The notes beneath the pieces are model-generated. The model saw nothing but the letters and a program-made list of their open reading frames with translations, was not told the origin of the DNA and did not search any database. The position numbers were made by a program, and so were the translations under genes. Positions 35,510-44,765 of a stretch of DNA of 64,000 nucleotides are shown here, piece by piece. Each line of letters begins with the position of its first letter. Position 1 is the stretch's first letter. Origin of the DNA: Novosphingobium sp. MW5 (GTDB lineage: Bacteria; Pseudomonadota; Alphaproteobacteria; Sphingomonadales; Sphingomonadaceae); NCBI GenBank assembly GCA_025938935.1, contig JAPCWB010000004.1, forward strand, positions 62,001-126,000, given 5' to 3'.

Positions 35510-37197
35510 TGGCCATCGGGAACAGCCAGATGGACCGCTACGAAACCCTGCGCGCGGGCTATGACCCGCGCACCCCGCCGACCTTCAATTTCGGCACCGA
35601 TGTTGTTGACGCCTTCGCCGCCGACACGGCCCGCAACGCCGCCGCGCCCGCGCTGATCTGGTGCAACGCGGCGGGGGCCGAGCGGTGCTACAGCTTTGCC
35701 GAGATCGCCACCCTCAGCGACCGGCTTGCCGCCGCGCTCAAGCGGCGCGGGGTGCAGCAGGGCGACCGGGTGCTGATCATGCTGCCGCGCGTGCCCGCGT
35801 GGCAGATCGCCATGGTCGCCGCGCTCAAACTGGGTGCGATCGCCATTCCCTGCGTGACCATGCTGTCCGAAAAGGACATCGCTTACCGGCTGGAAAACTC
35901 GGGCGCGCGGGCGGTGATCACCACGCAGGCGGAAATCGGCAAGTTCACCGCCACCGCCCCCGGCACGCTGTGCATCGCCACCGACCCCGCGCTGCCGCCC
36001 GATGTGCCCGGCCCCCGCGCCCCCGCACCGGAGGGCTGGGACGCGCTGGAGCCGATGCTGGCCGAAGACCCCGGCACTTTCCTTGCCGCCACCGTAGCCG
36101 CCGAAGACCCGGCGCTGATCTTCTACACCTCGGGCTCCACCGGCCTGCCCAAAGGTGTCACCCATTCCGCCCGCGCCCTGCACGCGTGGCGCGGCTCGGC
36201 CGAGCATTGGCTCGACCTTGGCCCCACGGACGTGATGTTCTGCACCGCCGACACCGGCTGGTCCAAGGCTGGCACCGCCATTCTGTTCGGGCCCTGGAGC
36301 CGGGGCGCGACCGTTTTGTTCTACGACGGCCCCTTCGATCCGGCCTACCGGCTCGATCTGCTCACCCGCCACGGCGTCACCGTCTATTGCGCCGCCGCGA
36401 CCGAGCTGCGCCGCCTTGTGGCGCTTGACCTCAGCCAGCACCCGCTGCCCGCCCTGCGCCTGACGGTTTCTGCCGGTGAAAGCCTGAACCCGCCGGTGAT
36501 GGATGCCTGGACGGCGATGACCGGCCGCCCGGTGCTGGAAGCCTACGGGCTAACCGAAACCCTGATGCTGGTCGCCAATTACCGCGACACGGGCATCCGC
36601 GCCGGATCCATGGGCCGCCCGCTGCCCGGCGTCACGCTGGATCTGATCACCGCCCAAGGCACCCTCGCCGCCCCCGGAGAGACCGGCCAGATCGCCCTGC
36701 GCCTGCCCAGCGCGCATCTGATGCTGGGCTACTGGCAAGACCCCGAGCGCACCGCCAAGACGCTGCAAACCCTTGACGGCGTGACCTATTTCCTGACCTC
36801 GGACAACGCCCGTGCCGATGCCGACGGCTACCTCTACTACGAGGGACGCGGCGATGACGTGATCAACTCCGCAGGCTACCGCATCGGCCCGCAAGAGGTG
36901 GAAAACGCCCTCGTCTCGCACCCCGCCGTGCGCGAAGCCGCCGCCGTGCCCAGCCCCGACCTTGAGCGGGGTGAGGTGGTCAAGGCCTTCGTCGTCCTGC
37001 ATGACGGCCACAACGGCAGCCCCGATCTGGCCCGCGCGCTGCAGGATTTTGTCAAATCCGCCACCGCCCCCTACAAATACCCCCGCCGCATCGAATTCGT
37101 GTCCGACCTGCCCAAGAACGCCGTCGGCAAGATCCAGCGCCGCGTCTTGCGCCAGCAGGAACTCGACGCCGCCCAAGCCCCCAAGGCCCCCCAATGA
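35509..37197 (+). CDS. Acyl-CoA synthetase (AMP-forming)
   Basis: ANL-superfamily ligase that activates a carboxylic acid with ATP and CoA. Motifs: IFYTSGSTGLPKGVTHSARAL (AMP-binding P-loop, about residue 205), EAYGLTETLML (A5), YLYYEGRGDDVINSAGYRIGPQEVE (A7-A8) and NAVGKIQRRVLR with the catalytic Lys near the C-terminus. It resembles medium-chain and acetyl/aryl-acid synthetases (the ACSM-like group). The start at 35509 overlaps the preceding stop (TGATG); MDRYETLRAGYD at 35530 is an alternative. 562 residues, intact. It would activate the acid released by the neighbouring hydrolases. Confidence 0.9.
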   Translation: MAIGNSQMDRYETLRAGYDPRTPPTFNFGTDVVDAFAADTARNAAAPALIWCNAAGAERCYSFAEIATLSDRLAAALKRRGVQQGDRVLIMLPRVPAWQIAMVAALKLGAIAIPCVTMLSEKDIAYRLENSGARAVITTQAEIGKFTATAPGTLCIATDPALPPDVPGPRAPAPEGWDALEPMLAEDPGTFLAATVAAEDPALIFYTSGSTGLPKGVTHSARALHAWRGSAEHWLDLGPTDVMFCTADTGWSKAGTAILFGPWSRGATVLFYDGPFDPAYRLDLLTRHGVTVYCAAATELRRLVALDLSQHPLPALRLTVSAGESLNPPVMDAWTAMTGRPVLEAYGLTETLMLVANYRDTGIRAGSMGRPLPGVTLDLITAQGTLAAPGETGQIALRLPSAHLMLGYWQDPERTAKTLQTLDGVTYFLTSDNARADADGYLYYEGRGDDVINSAGYRIGPQEVENALVSHPAVREAAAVPSPDLERGEVVKAFVVLHDGHNGSPDLARALQDFVKSATAPYKYPRRIEFVSDLPKNAVGKIQRRVLRQQELDAAQAPKAPQ

Positions 37198-39106
37198 AAG
37201 ACGCCCCCATGCCCCCCATGATCAGCGATCCCGTTCATGACGTTGTGATCTCGCGGTCGGTCAAGGTGAAAGCCCGTGACGGCGTGTTGCTGTCGGTCGA
37301 CATCTACCGCCCGGCCAAGGACGGCGAGCCGCTGCCCGGCCCCTTCCCGGCGGTCGTCACCCGCTCGCCCTATGACACGCGCTCGGGCAAGGGGCCGTCC
37401 GGTCAGGCGGGCAATGGCGAGTATTTCGCCAAGCGCGGCTATCTCTATCTCGTGCAGGACGCCCGGGGCCGCTACGAGTCTGAGGGTGATTTCATCCTGC
37501 TCGACCAGGACGGCGAGGATGGCTATGACGTCATCGAATGGCTGGCCGCCCGCCCCTATTGCGACGGCAACATCGGCACGCAAGGCTCGTCGCTCAGGGC
37601 CTGGAACCAGAACGCCACCGCCCTGCTGCGCCCGCCGCATCTGAAAGCGATGTGGGTGAACCAGGGCGGCTCGAACGGGCTGACCTCGGCCATCCGCCAC
37701 AACGGCGCGTTCGAGATGCGCTGGTTCGGCTGGGCCGTCACCAACGGCATCCACGCGCAGGAAGCCCATGCCGACCCCGCGATCCAGACCGCCATGGTCC
37801 GCAATGCGGAAACCATGTACGACTGGTTCTGCCGCCTGCCGTGGTCCGAGGGCAACTCACCGCTCGCCCCCCTGCCCAACTGGGAAAAATGGGCGCTGGA
37901 TCTCTACCGCAACGGCGATGATGGCCCGTTCTGGCGCAACCCCAGCCGCAATTTCGCGCCCTACCGCGACCGCTCGGCCGACATCCCCACCGTCTACGCC
38001 GGCGCGTGGTACGACAGCTACGCCCGCGCCTCGATCGAGAATTTCCTCGCCATGGATGCCCGCGCCAGCCACCAATACCTCATGATGGGCGCAGGCGTGC
38101 ACGGGGGCCCCAATTTCGACAACCGCCTGACCGGTCAGGTCGACATGGGCCCCGGTGCCCCGATCAAGGGCAACCTTGAGCGTGACCGCAAACAGATGAT
38201 GCTGCGCTTTTTCGACCGCTTCCTGAAGGGCGATGAAACCGCATGGGTCGATCAGCCCAAGGTGCGCTATGTCCGCATGGGCGGCGACGGCGGCAAGAAC
38301 GCCGCCGGTCAGTTGCTGCACGGCGCCCAATGGGTCGCCGATACGCAATGGCCCCCCACCGGGGTTCAGCCGCAGGACTGGTTCCTGCACCCCGGTGCCG
38401 CGCTCAGCCGTGACCCTGCCCCGGCCTCGCCCCCAGCACCCTGACCTATGAACCCGCACACCCGATGCCGACGGTTGCCGGCAACGTCTCGTCGATGACG
38501 CAGAACCTGCCGCCCTTCGCCCGCATGATGCGCACGGGCGATCCGATCACCCTGCGCCAAAGCATCGTGCTGCAGGGTGCTGCCGACCAAGTCACCCATG
38601 ACGGCATGTTCGCCGAACCGCCCTACGGCGATCTGGCCGACCGCCCCGACACGCTGGTCTTCACCACCGCGCCCTTCGAGGCCGAAACCGAAATCACCGG
38701 CGTGCCCGAGGTCGAGATTTTCCTGTCCTCGGACGCGCCGGACACCGACATCTTCGTCATGCTGCAAGACCTCTACCCGGTGTCCGACACATGGCCCACC
38801 GGCTACCGGCTGAACCTGTGCGACAGCATCTTCCGCGTCCGCTACCGCGACGGGTTCGACAGGCCCACGATGATGGAGCCGGGCAAGGTGGTGCGCGTGC
38901 GCTTCCCGCTCTACCCGATTTCCAACGCGTTCCAGCCCGGCCACCGGCTGCGCGTGCTGGTGTCGTCCTCGTCCTTCCCGCGCTTTGACCCCAACCCGAA
39001 CACCGGCGAGTCGTTGGGCCGTCACACCCACACCCGCATCGCCGTCAACGCCATCCACCATGACCCGGCGCATCCCTCGCGCCTTATCCTGCCCATACGA
39101 GGCTGA
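37194..39106 (+). CDS. CocE/NonD-family hydrolase (frameshift)
   Basis: Large serine hydrolase of the X-Pro dipeptidyl-peptidase S15 / cocaine-esterase type. The N-terminal domain shows VKARDGVLLSVDIYRPA, FPAVVTRSPYD, YLYLVQDARGRYESEGDF and the nucleophile region CDGNIGTQGSSLRAWNQNA near residue 140; the usual GxSxxG has Ala in the last place. After a break near 38420 the C-terminal jelly-roll follows: TLVFTTAPFEAETEITGVPEVEIF and RLRVLVSSSSFPRFDPNPNTGE. About 637 residues. Family members cleave esters, amides and beta-lactam side chains. No signal peptide is seen, so it acts on imported substrate. The start overlaps the synthetase stop (ATGA). Confidence 0.88.
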
Positions 39107-39108
39107 CC

Positions 39109-40511
39109 ATGCAGGCGCTCACCACCCAGGTCACGCGGCTCGCGCCGACCTTCACAGCGGTTTCCGACGCGATCTGGGCCACGCCCGAACTGTGCTACGC
39201 CGAGCACCGCTCGGTCGCAGCGCAGATCGACGCCTTGGCGGCACAGGGCTTTGCCATCACCCGGAACATCGCCGGGCTGGACACCGCCTTTACCGCCGAC
39301 TGGGGCACCGACGGGCCGGTGATCGCCTTTCTGGGCGAGTTTGACGCCCTGCCCGGCCTCAGCCAGCAGGCGGGCCTCGCCAAACCCCTCGCGGTCGAGG
39401 ACGGCGGCAACGGCCACGGCTGCGGCCATAACCTGCTGGGCGCGGCCTCGATGCTGGCCGCCTCGGCGCTGGCGGCCCGATTGCGCGACACCGGCATTGC
39501 CGCGCGCGTGCGATACTACGGGTGCCCGGCAGAAGAAGGCGGCTGGGGCAAGGTGCGCATGGTCGCCGCCGGGGCGTTTGACGACGCGCAGGTCGGCATC
39601 GGCTGGCATCCGGGCACCTATAACGCCGTGCGCGCCTCGCGCCACGCTGGCCGTCGCCAACCGCCGCTACCGCTTCACCGGACGCGCCGCCCATGCCGCC
39701 ATGTCCCCGCATCTGGGCCGTTCCGCGCTGGATGCGGTCGAATTGATGAACGTCGGCGCGAACTACCTGCGCGAACACATGCCGCAAGAGGCCCGCCTGC
39801 ACTACGCCGCCACCGACGCGGGCGGCAGCGCGCCCAATGTCGTGCAGGCCCGCGCCGAATCCCTGTACATGATCCGCGCGCCCGAACTGGACGACCTGCA
39901 CGCGCTGATCGCCCGCGTCGATGATGTGGCGCGCGGGGCCGCGCTGATGACCGGCACGCAGGTCGAGATCATCGGCGAGGGCGGCGCGGCCAATGTGCTG
40001 CCCAATGCGGCACTCTGCGCTGTCATGCATCAGGCGATGCTGGCCTTGGGAACGCTCAACTTTGCCCGCGACGAGCTGGCCTTTGCCCAAGCCATCCGCG
40101 ACAGCCTCGGCGATACCGCCGCCGCCGACCGCCGCGCCCAGACAGAAGGCGACGCGCTGCTGCCACAGGGCCACGGGCGGCTGCCGCTGCACAGCGGCTT
40201 GCGCTGTTTCAGCGGGCGGATCGAACAGGGCACCGGCTCGACCGATGTCGGTGATGTCAGCTGGCAGATCCCGGTGGTCGAGGCTGCGCTGGCCACCTGG
40301 GCCGTTGGTACGCCCAGCCACACATGGCAGGCCGTCGCCCAGGGCCGCAGCTCGGGCCGCGCACCGCGCGATGATCCGCGCGGCCAATGTCATGGCCCAT
40401 ACCGCGCTGACGCTGATCCAGCAGCCCGGCGCGATCGCACAGGCACAGGACGAACTGGCCCGGCGGCGCGGCGGACGGCCCTATGTGCCCGTCCTGCCCG
40501 ACGCCGCCTGA
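39109..40511 (+). CDS. M20-family amidohydrolase, AbgB/aminoacylase-like (frameshifts)
   Basis: Zinc-dependent amide hydrolase of the M20D group (N-acyl-amino-acid or p-aminobenzoyl-glutamate hydrolases). Metal motifs: GHGCGHNLLGAASMLAA near residue 103, and YGCPAEEGGWGKVRM with the catalytic Glu pair near residue 141. After a break near 39648 the dimerisation domain follows (RFTGRAAHAAMSPHLGRSALDAVELMN), then GTGSTDVGDVSWQIP; a second break near 40345 leads to the tail RPYVPVLPDAA. About 467 residues. It begins two bases after the CocE-type stop and is the last gene of the cluster. Confidence 0.88.
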
Positions 40512-40515
40512 GGAC

Positions 40516-41686
40516 TCAGATCACCGCCGTCGGGTCTTCGAACCCCTGCGGCACGATCAGGTTGTGACGGCCCAGCGCCTTCACATCCCGCTCGCCACAC
40601 AGCGCCATGGTCTTGTCCAGCTCGGCATGGATGATCTCCAGCGCCTTGGTCACGCCCGCCTCGCCCATCGCGCCCAGCCCGTAGACGAACGAGCGCCCGA
40701 TGAACGTCGATTTCGCGCCCATCGCCACCGCCTTGAGCACGTCCTGACCCGAGCGGATGCCGCTGTCCAGATGCACTTCGGTGGTATCCCCCACCGCATC
40801 CAGAATCGACGGCAGCATGCGGATCGACGAATGCGCGCCGTCCAGCTGCCGCCCACCGTGGTTCGACACCACAATCGCCTCGGCCCCGATCTTTTGCGCC
40901 ATGATCGCGTCCTCGAGCATCGTTGATCCCCTTCAGGATCAGCTTGCCGCCCCACATGTCGCGCAGTTTCTCGATCTTGGCCCAGGTCAGCTGCAAATCG
41001 AACTGCTCCGCCGTCCAGGCCCCCAGCGACGCCGGATCGCCCACCCCCGTGGCGTGGCCGACGATATTGCCAAAGAACCGCCGCTTGGTGCCCAGCATGC
41101 CAAGGCCCCATTGCACCTTGGTCGCCAGATTGATCATCGTCGGGATCGTCAGCTTGGGCGGCGCACTCAGACCGTTTTTCAGATCCTTGTGCCGCTGGCC
41201 CAGCAATTGCAGATCCAGCGTCAGCACCAGCGCCGAGCAGCCGGCATCCTTGGCCCGCTGCAGGATGCGGCGCACGAAATCCTCGTCCTTCATCACATAA
41301 AGCTGGAACCAGAACGGCTTGGTCGTGTGCGCGGCCACATCCTCGATCGAGCAGATCGACATTGTCGACAGCGTGAACGGCACGCCGAATTTTTCCGCCG
41401 CCTTCGCCGCCAGAATTTCGCCATCCGCGTGCTGCATGCCGGTCAGGCCCACCGGCGCCAGTGCCACCGGCATCGCCACCTTTTGGCCGATCATCTCGGT
41501 CTCGGTCGTGCGGTTGGACATATCCACCGCCACGCGCTGGCGCAGGTGGATCTTGGCGAAATCGCTGGTATTTTGGCGGAAGGTCTGCTCGGTCCAGCTG
41601 CCGGATCTGCAGTAATCATAGAACATCCGCGGTGCCTGCCGCTGGTAGATCTGGCGCAGATCCTCGATGGTGGTGATGACGGGCAT
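40516..41686 (-). CDS. FMN-dependent alpha-hydroxyacid dehydrogenase, LldD-like (frameshift)
   Basis: Flavoenzyme oxidising L-2-hydroxy acids (lactate, glycolate or mandelate type) and passing electrons to quinone or oxygen. It starts MPVITTIEDLRQIYQRQAPRMFYDYC, with PVALAPVGLTGMQHADGE, FWFQLYVMKDEDF and LVLTLDLQLLGQRHKDLKNG. A break near 40925 (after LKGIN) is followed by EAIVVSNHGGRQLDGAHSSI with the catalytic His, then VHLDSGIRSGQDVLKAVAMGA. About 389 residues. A GGAGG site precedes the ATG. It faces the end of the M20 gene with a 4-base gap, so any link to the catabolic cluster is only positional. Confidence 0.9.
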
Positions 41687-41833
41687 GGCGCAGTCCTCCG
41701 CAAATTGGTCAGAATTTCTTACCGCCTCGACGCGAGTCGCGCAAGCGGAGACGATAGTTCACAGGCAAACGAATCTTGCCCCAAGCCCCCCTTTGCCCTA
41801 TCTGACGCGTACTCCAGGAACGGGAATTTTCCA

Positions 41834-42751
41834 ATGGCACACAAGGTCTTCATTGATGGCGAAGTCGGCACCACCGGCCTGCAGATCCGCGAGCGGCTGC
41901 AAGCGCGGGGCGACATCACGCTGATTCAGGTCGACCCCGCCCGCCGAAAAGACCCCGCCGCCCGGGCCGACGCGCTGGCCGAGGCCGATGTGGCGATCCT
42001 GTGCCTGCCCGACGACGCCGCGCGCGAAGCCGCAGCGCTGTCCGCCCCGCATGGCACAAGGCTGATCGACGCCTCGACTGCACACCGCATCGCGCCCGAC
42101 TGGGTGTTCGGCTTTCCGGAAATGGCCGCAGGCCAGCGCGCCGCCGTGGCGCAGGCCACCCGTGTGTCGAACCCCGGCTGCTGGTCCACCTGCGCCATCG
42201 CCCTGATCCGCCCGCTGGTCGAGGCCGGTCTCATCGACCCGGCCAATCCGCCGGCGATTTCCGGCGTTTCGGGCTACACCGGCGGCGGCAAGGCGATGAT
42301 CGCGGAATATGAAAGCGGCGATGTTAGCGGCTCGTTCCTCTACGGCGCGACCCAACAGCACAAACACCTGCCCGAGATCCAGACCCACGGCCTGCTGTCG
42401 ACCGTGCCGGTTTTCGTGCCCTCGGTCGGTCATTATGCTCAGGGCATGGCTGTCGCCGTCCATGTGCGCGATCTGGGCGAGGCCGGGTTCAAAGCCGCCG
42501 AAGACGCGCTGCAAGCCGCCTATGAGAACGAGCGTTTCATCGCCCTTGTCGTTGCCGAAACCCACGAACCCCGCGTCTGGCCCGAGCGTCTCAATGGCAC
42601 CAACCGGCTGGAACTTTCGGTCCACGGCAACGCCAAAACGGGTGCCGCCACGCTGATCGCCGTGCTCGACAACCTTGGCAAGGGCGCCTCGGGCGCGGCG
42701 GTGCAGAACCTCAACATCATGCTCGGCGTGGACGAAGCCGCCGGGCTTTAA
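41834..42751 (+). CDS. argC: N-acetyl-gamma-glutamyl-phosphate reductase (type 2)
   Basis: Cytoplasmic NADPH-dependent reductase of arginine biosynthesis that turns N-acetylglutamyl-5-phosphate into the semialdehyde. The nucleotide-binding start MAHKVFIDGEVGTTGLQIRERL, ADVAILCLPDDAAREA, the catalytic Cys in RVSNPGCWSTCAIAL near residue 117, and GVSGYTGGGKAMIAEYE are diagnostic of the short type-2 ArgC. 305 residues, intact. The ATG at 41834 has a weak ribosome site. Downstream DUF427 starts after 19 bases with a better site. Confidence 0.95.
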   Translation: MAHKVFIDGEVGTTGLQIRERLQARGDITLIQVDPARRKDPAARADALAEADVAILCLPDDAAREAAALSAPHGTRLIDASTAHRIAPDWVFGFPEMAAGQRAAVAQATRVSNPGCWSTCAIALIRPLVEAGLIDPANPPAISGVSGYTGGGKAMIAEYESGDVSGSFLYGATQQHKHLPEIQTHGLLSTVPVFVPSVGHYAQGMAVAVHVRDLGEAGFKAAEDALQAAYENERFIALVVAETHEPRVWPERLNGTNRLELSVHGNAKTGAATLIAVLDNLGKGASGAAVQNLNIMLGVDEAAGL

Positions 42752-42770
42752 CCCAAAAGGGGGAAAGACG

Positions 42771-43085
42771 ATGGCACGCGCACTCTGGCAGGGGCAGGTC
42801 ATTGCCCAGACCGACACGCCTGTGATGTTCGACAACAACGTCTATTTCCCGCCCGAGGCGCTGAACCGCGACTTCTTCAGCGCCTCGGACCACACCTCGC
42901 TCTGCCCCTGGAAGGGCACGGCGTCCTATTACACCCTCACCCATGGCAACGCGGTCAGCGCCAACGCCGCCTGGGTCTACCGCGACCCGCTGCCCAAGGC
43001 CGAGGCGATCCGCGATCACGTCGCCTTCTGGCGCGATGTGACGGTCGAACTCAGGCGTTCGCCCCTGCATCGGGATCGCCCGTAG
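42771..43085 (+). CDS. DUF427 domain protein
   Basis: A small protein of about 104 residues with the DUF427 fold: VIAQTDTPVMFDNNVYFPPEALNRDFF, then SLCPWKGTASYYTLTHG and WVYRDPLPKAEAIRDHVAFWRDVTVE, all typical; the family's function is unknown. The ribosome site AAGGGGGAAAG lies just before the ATG. The last about 10 residues (LRRSPLHRDRP) are not family-like, so an indel may hide the true end near VTVE. The 3' end overlaps the facing GFA-like gene. Confidence 0.82.
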   Translation: MARALWQGQVIAQTDTPVMFDNNVYFPPEALNRDFFSASDHTSLCPWKGTASYYTLTHGNAVSANAAWVYRDPLPKAEAIRDHVAFWRDVTVELRRSPLHRDRP

Positions 43086-43840
43086 CGACCGCGCCTTGAC
43101 GCCCGGCACACCGTTCCGCGTGATCGCCACAACCGGGGCACCGCCCTGCTGGGCATCGGCAAAGCTCCCGCCCCCGCAAGTCTTGCAGAGCTGGTTCTGG
43201 ATGGATCTGCCGGACAGGTATTCGGCCAGACTGTCCCCGCCCGTCAGCCGGGTAAATGTCTCGCGCGTGGCAATGGCCTGCACAAAGCCCATCCGCTCGC
43301 AGGCAAAGCTCCCGCCCCGCAGGCCTTGCAGAACTGCCGCTGGATGATCTTCTTGCCGGACAGGTATCCGGTCAGACTGTCCCCGCCCCTCAGCCGGGTA
43401 AATGTCTCGCGCGGGGCCATGGCCTGCACAAAGCCCGTCCGCGCATAGGAAAAGCTCCCGCCGCCCCAAGTCTTGCAGAACTGCCGCTGGATGATCTTCT
43501 TGCCGGACAGGTATCCGGCCAGACTGTCCCCGCCCGTCAGCCGGGTAAATGTCTCGCGCGCGGCCATGGTCAGCACAGAACCTTTCCACGCACAGTCAAA
43601 GCTCCCGCTGCCCCAAGTCTTGCAGAACTGCCGCTGGATGATCTTCTTGCCGGACAAGTATCCGGTCAGACTGTCCCCGCCCGTCAGCCGGGTGAATGTC
43701 TCGTGCGGGGCCATGGCCAGTACACAGCCCGTCCGCTGGCAGCGCGAACAGCTGCAGGTGATCGCGTTGTCGCTGTCGACGTCGGTCTCATGGCATACGG
43801 TGCCGCACTGGTAGCCGCCGGTGTCCTGCTTCGACGCCAT
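43051..43840 (-). CDS. GFA-like zinc protein with four tandem half-domain repeats (frameshifts)
   Basis: A member of the GFA/DUF636 fold with an odd expansion. The N-terminus is normal: MASKQDTGGYQCGTVCHETDV, then ITCSCSRCQRTG with zinc ligands. A segment of about 49 residues, ending RETFTRLTGGDSLTGYLSGKKI then QRQFCKTxGGGSF, is then present four times in direct order before a normal-looking C-terminus (GAPVVAITRNGVPGVKARSL). The CxxC of each unit reads CKTWG, CKTWG, CKACG and CKTCG, so two copies lost a ligand. DNA units are 147 bp apart; the last is one base short and breaks the frame near 43335. A further indel near the end leaves the stop uncertain (43051 suggested). Confidence 0.7.
43205..43739 (-). 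repeat. 147-bp direct repeats, four units
   Basis: A GGTAAATG-type landmark falls at 43251, 43397, 43544 and 43691 on the plus strand, giving spacings of 146, 147 and 147 bases. The units are mostly identical outside about 25 bases just after the GSF codons. They encode 49-residue units within the GFA-like protein. Confidence 0.85.
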
Positions 43841-44640
43841 CGCCTCCATTGTCGGCGCGCAGCCGCCAACCGCACGATGACCGCCACCCCACTTGCCGCA
43901 ACATGGTCTTCCCCGTCGCGGCCCGGCTGCGGCATTGGGCGCAAAGCTTGCAAGGACGCGTTGGCAGCGATGAGATCGCGATCCGCTGGAGAGGATCAAG
44001 CGGGGCGCCGGTCGCTGCAACCCGGCTGCTCCTTGCCGTCAGAAGTCCGCGCATGCTGGAAGGCTTGCCGGTAACTTCCCCGCGCGCGACGGGTCCACAA
44101 CACGGGTGATCCCGACCAAATGAAGCCCGCCCAGACCGGCAGACTTGCCGGTCACCTCCCCGCGCGCGGGCGGAACGAGGCCAGAGATTGCGCGACCGAG
44201 CCTGGGAGAACCCCGTTTCACCGGCGGCAAAGCGCAGCGCGTTGGATCGAAGGGACCGGCAGCACTGGACGGTCCCGCTGGAATTGCCACGCCCCAGCCC
44301 AACAGCGCTGACGTCGCCGCTGCCCATTCGGCACCGCAAGGTTCACCTGAGCAGACTGCGCCGATACCCCGACGGTCACGCTTACCTCTCTTCCCTATCC
44401 TCCTGCCTTGTCGTTGCACCCACGTCGTCCCCTCCGACAGACGCCCCCACGACCCGTCGCCAACCATCTGCGCCCGTTCTCGCACCGTGCCGCCCCCAGC
44501 ACGGCGATCGCGCCTGAGCAGACAATCGACCGGCGTATGACGCGCAACCCGGTACACAGACCTTAACCCGCCAATTCTTGCGACTTCGTTAAACGCCCCC
44601 TGCCAAGACCCGCGCACCCTCGGGACATCCTTGCCAAATG
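43841..44640. other. Poorly coding region upstream of the expanded GFA-like gene
   Basis: About 800 bases without a recognisable gene. Open frames on either strand have no ribosome site and no family resemblance. A 28-base direct repeat with three differences occurs at 44061-44088 and 44141-44168 (AGGCTTGCCGGTAACTTCCC and AGACTTGCCGGTCACCTCCC begin them), exactly 80 bases apart, which suggests another local duplication. The GFA-like promoter must lie here. Confidence 0.45.
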
Positions 44641-44702
44641 GTTAACGCAAACCGCCAACCCCTTGTTTCCAATCACCCCAGCCCCCTGTCCCATCAGGGG
44701 AC
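44641..44702 (-). repeat. GTTAAC/GTCCC intergenic repeat, copy 1
   Basis: Read on the minus strand: a GTCCC...GGGAC hairpin (GTCCCCTGATGGGAC), a G-rich GGGGTG stretch, AAGGGGTTGGCGG and CGTTAACC. The same order occurs on the minus strand at 49462-49399. Both copies lie shortly after the stop codon of a minus-strand gene (phoX and trpA). Confidence 0.55.
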
Positions 44703-44708
44703 ACCGCC

Positions 44709-44740
44709 AAAAAAATCGGGCCCCCGTTTGGGAGCCCGAC
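44709..44740 (-). terminator. Rho-independent terminator of phoX
   Basis: Minus strand: TCGGGCTCCC-AAAC-GGGGGCCCGA followed by seven T residues, 26 bases after the phoX stop. The stem is about 10 bp with one bulge or mismatch. Confidence 0.88.
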
Positions 44741-44765
44741 CTTTGTTCACAGATCTTGACGGGTG

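Noticed and set aside
40757..42751. Apparent 664-residue protein ending as ArgC
   Set aside because: The first part is antisense to the FMN dehydrogenase; ArgC starts at 41834 with its own family N-terminus.
43205..43739. Regular direct repeats considered as a CRISPR array
   Set aside because: The period is 147 bp, units are nearly identical along their length and encode protein in frame; there are no short repeats with unique spacers.
44145..44540. 131-residue open frame upstream of the GFA-like gene
   Set aside because: Pro/Arg/Ser-rich composition, no ribosome site and no recognisable domain; probably a chance high-GC frame.
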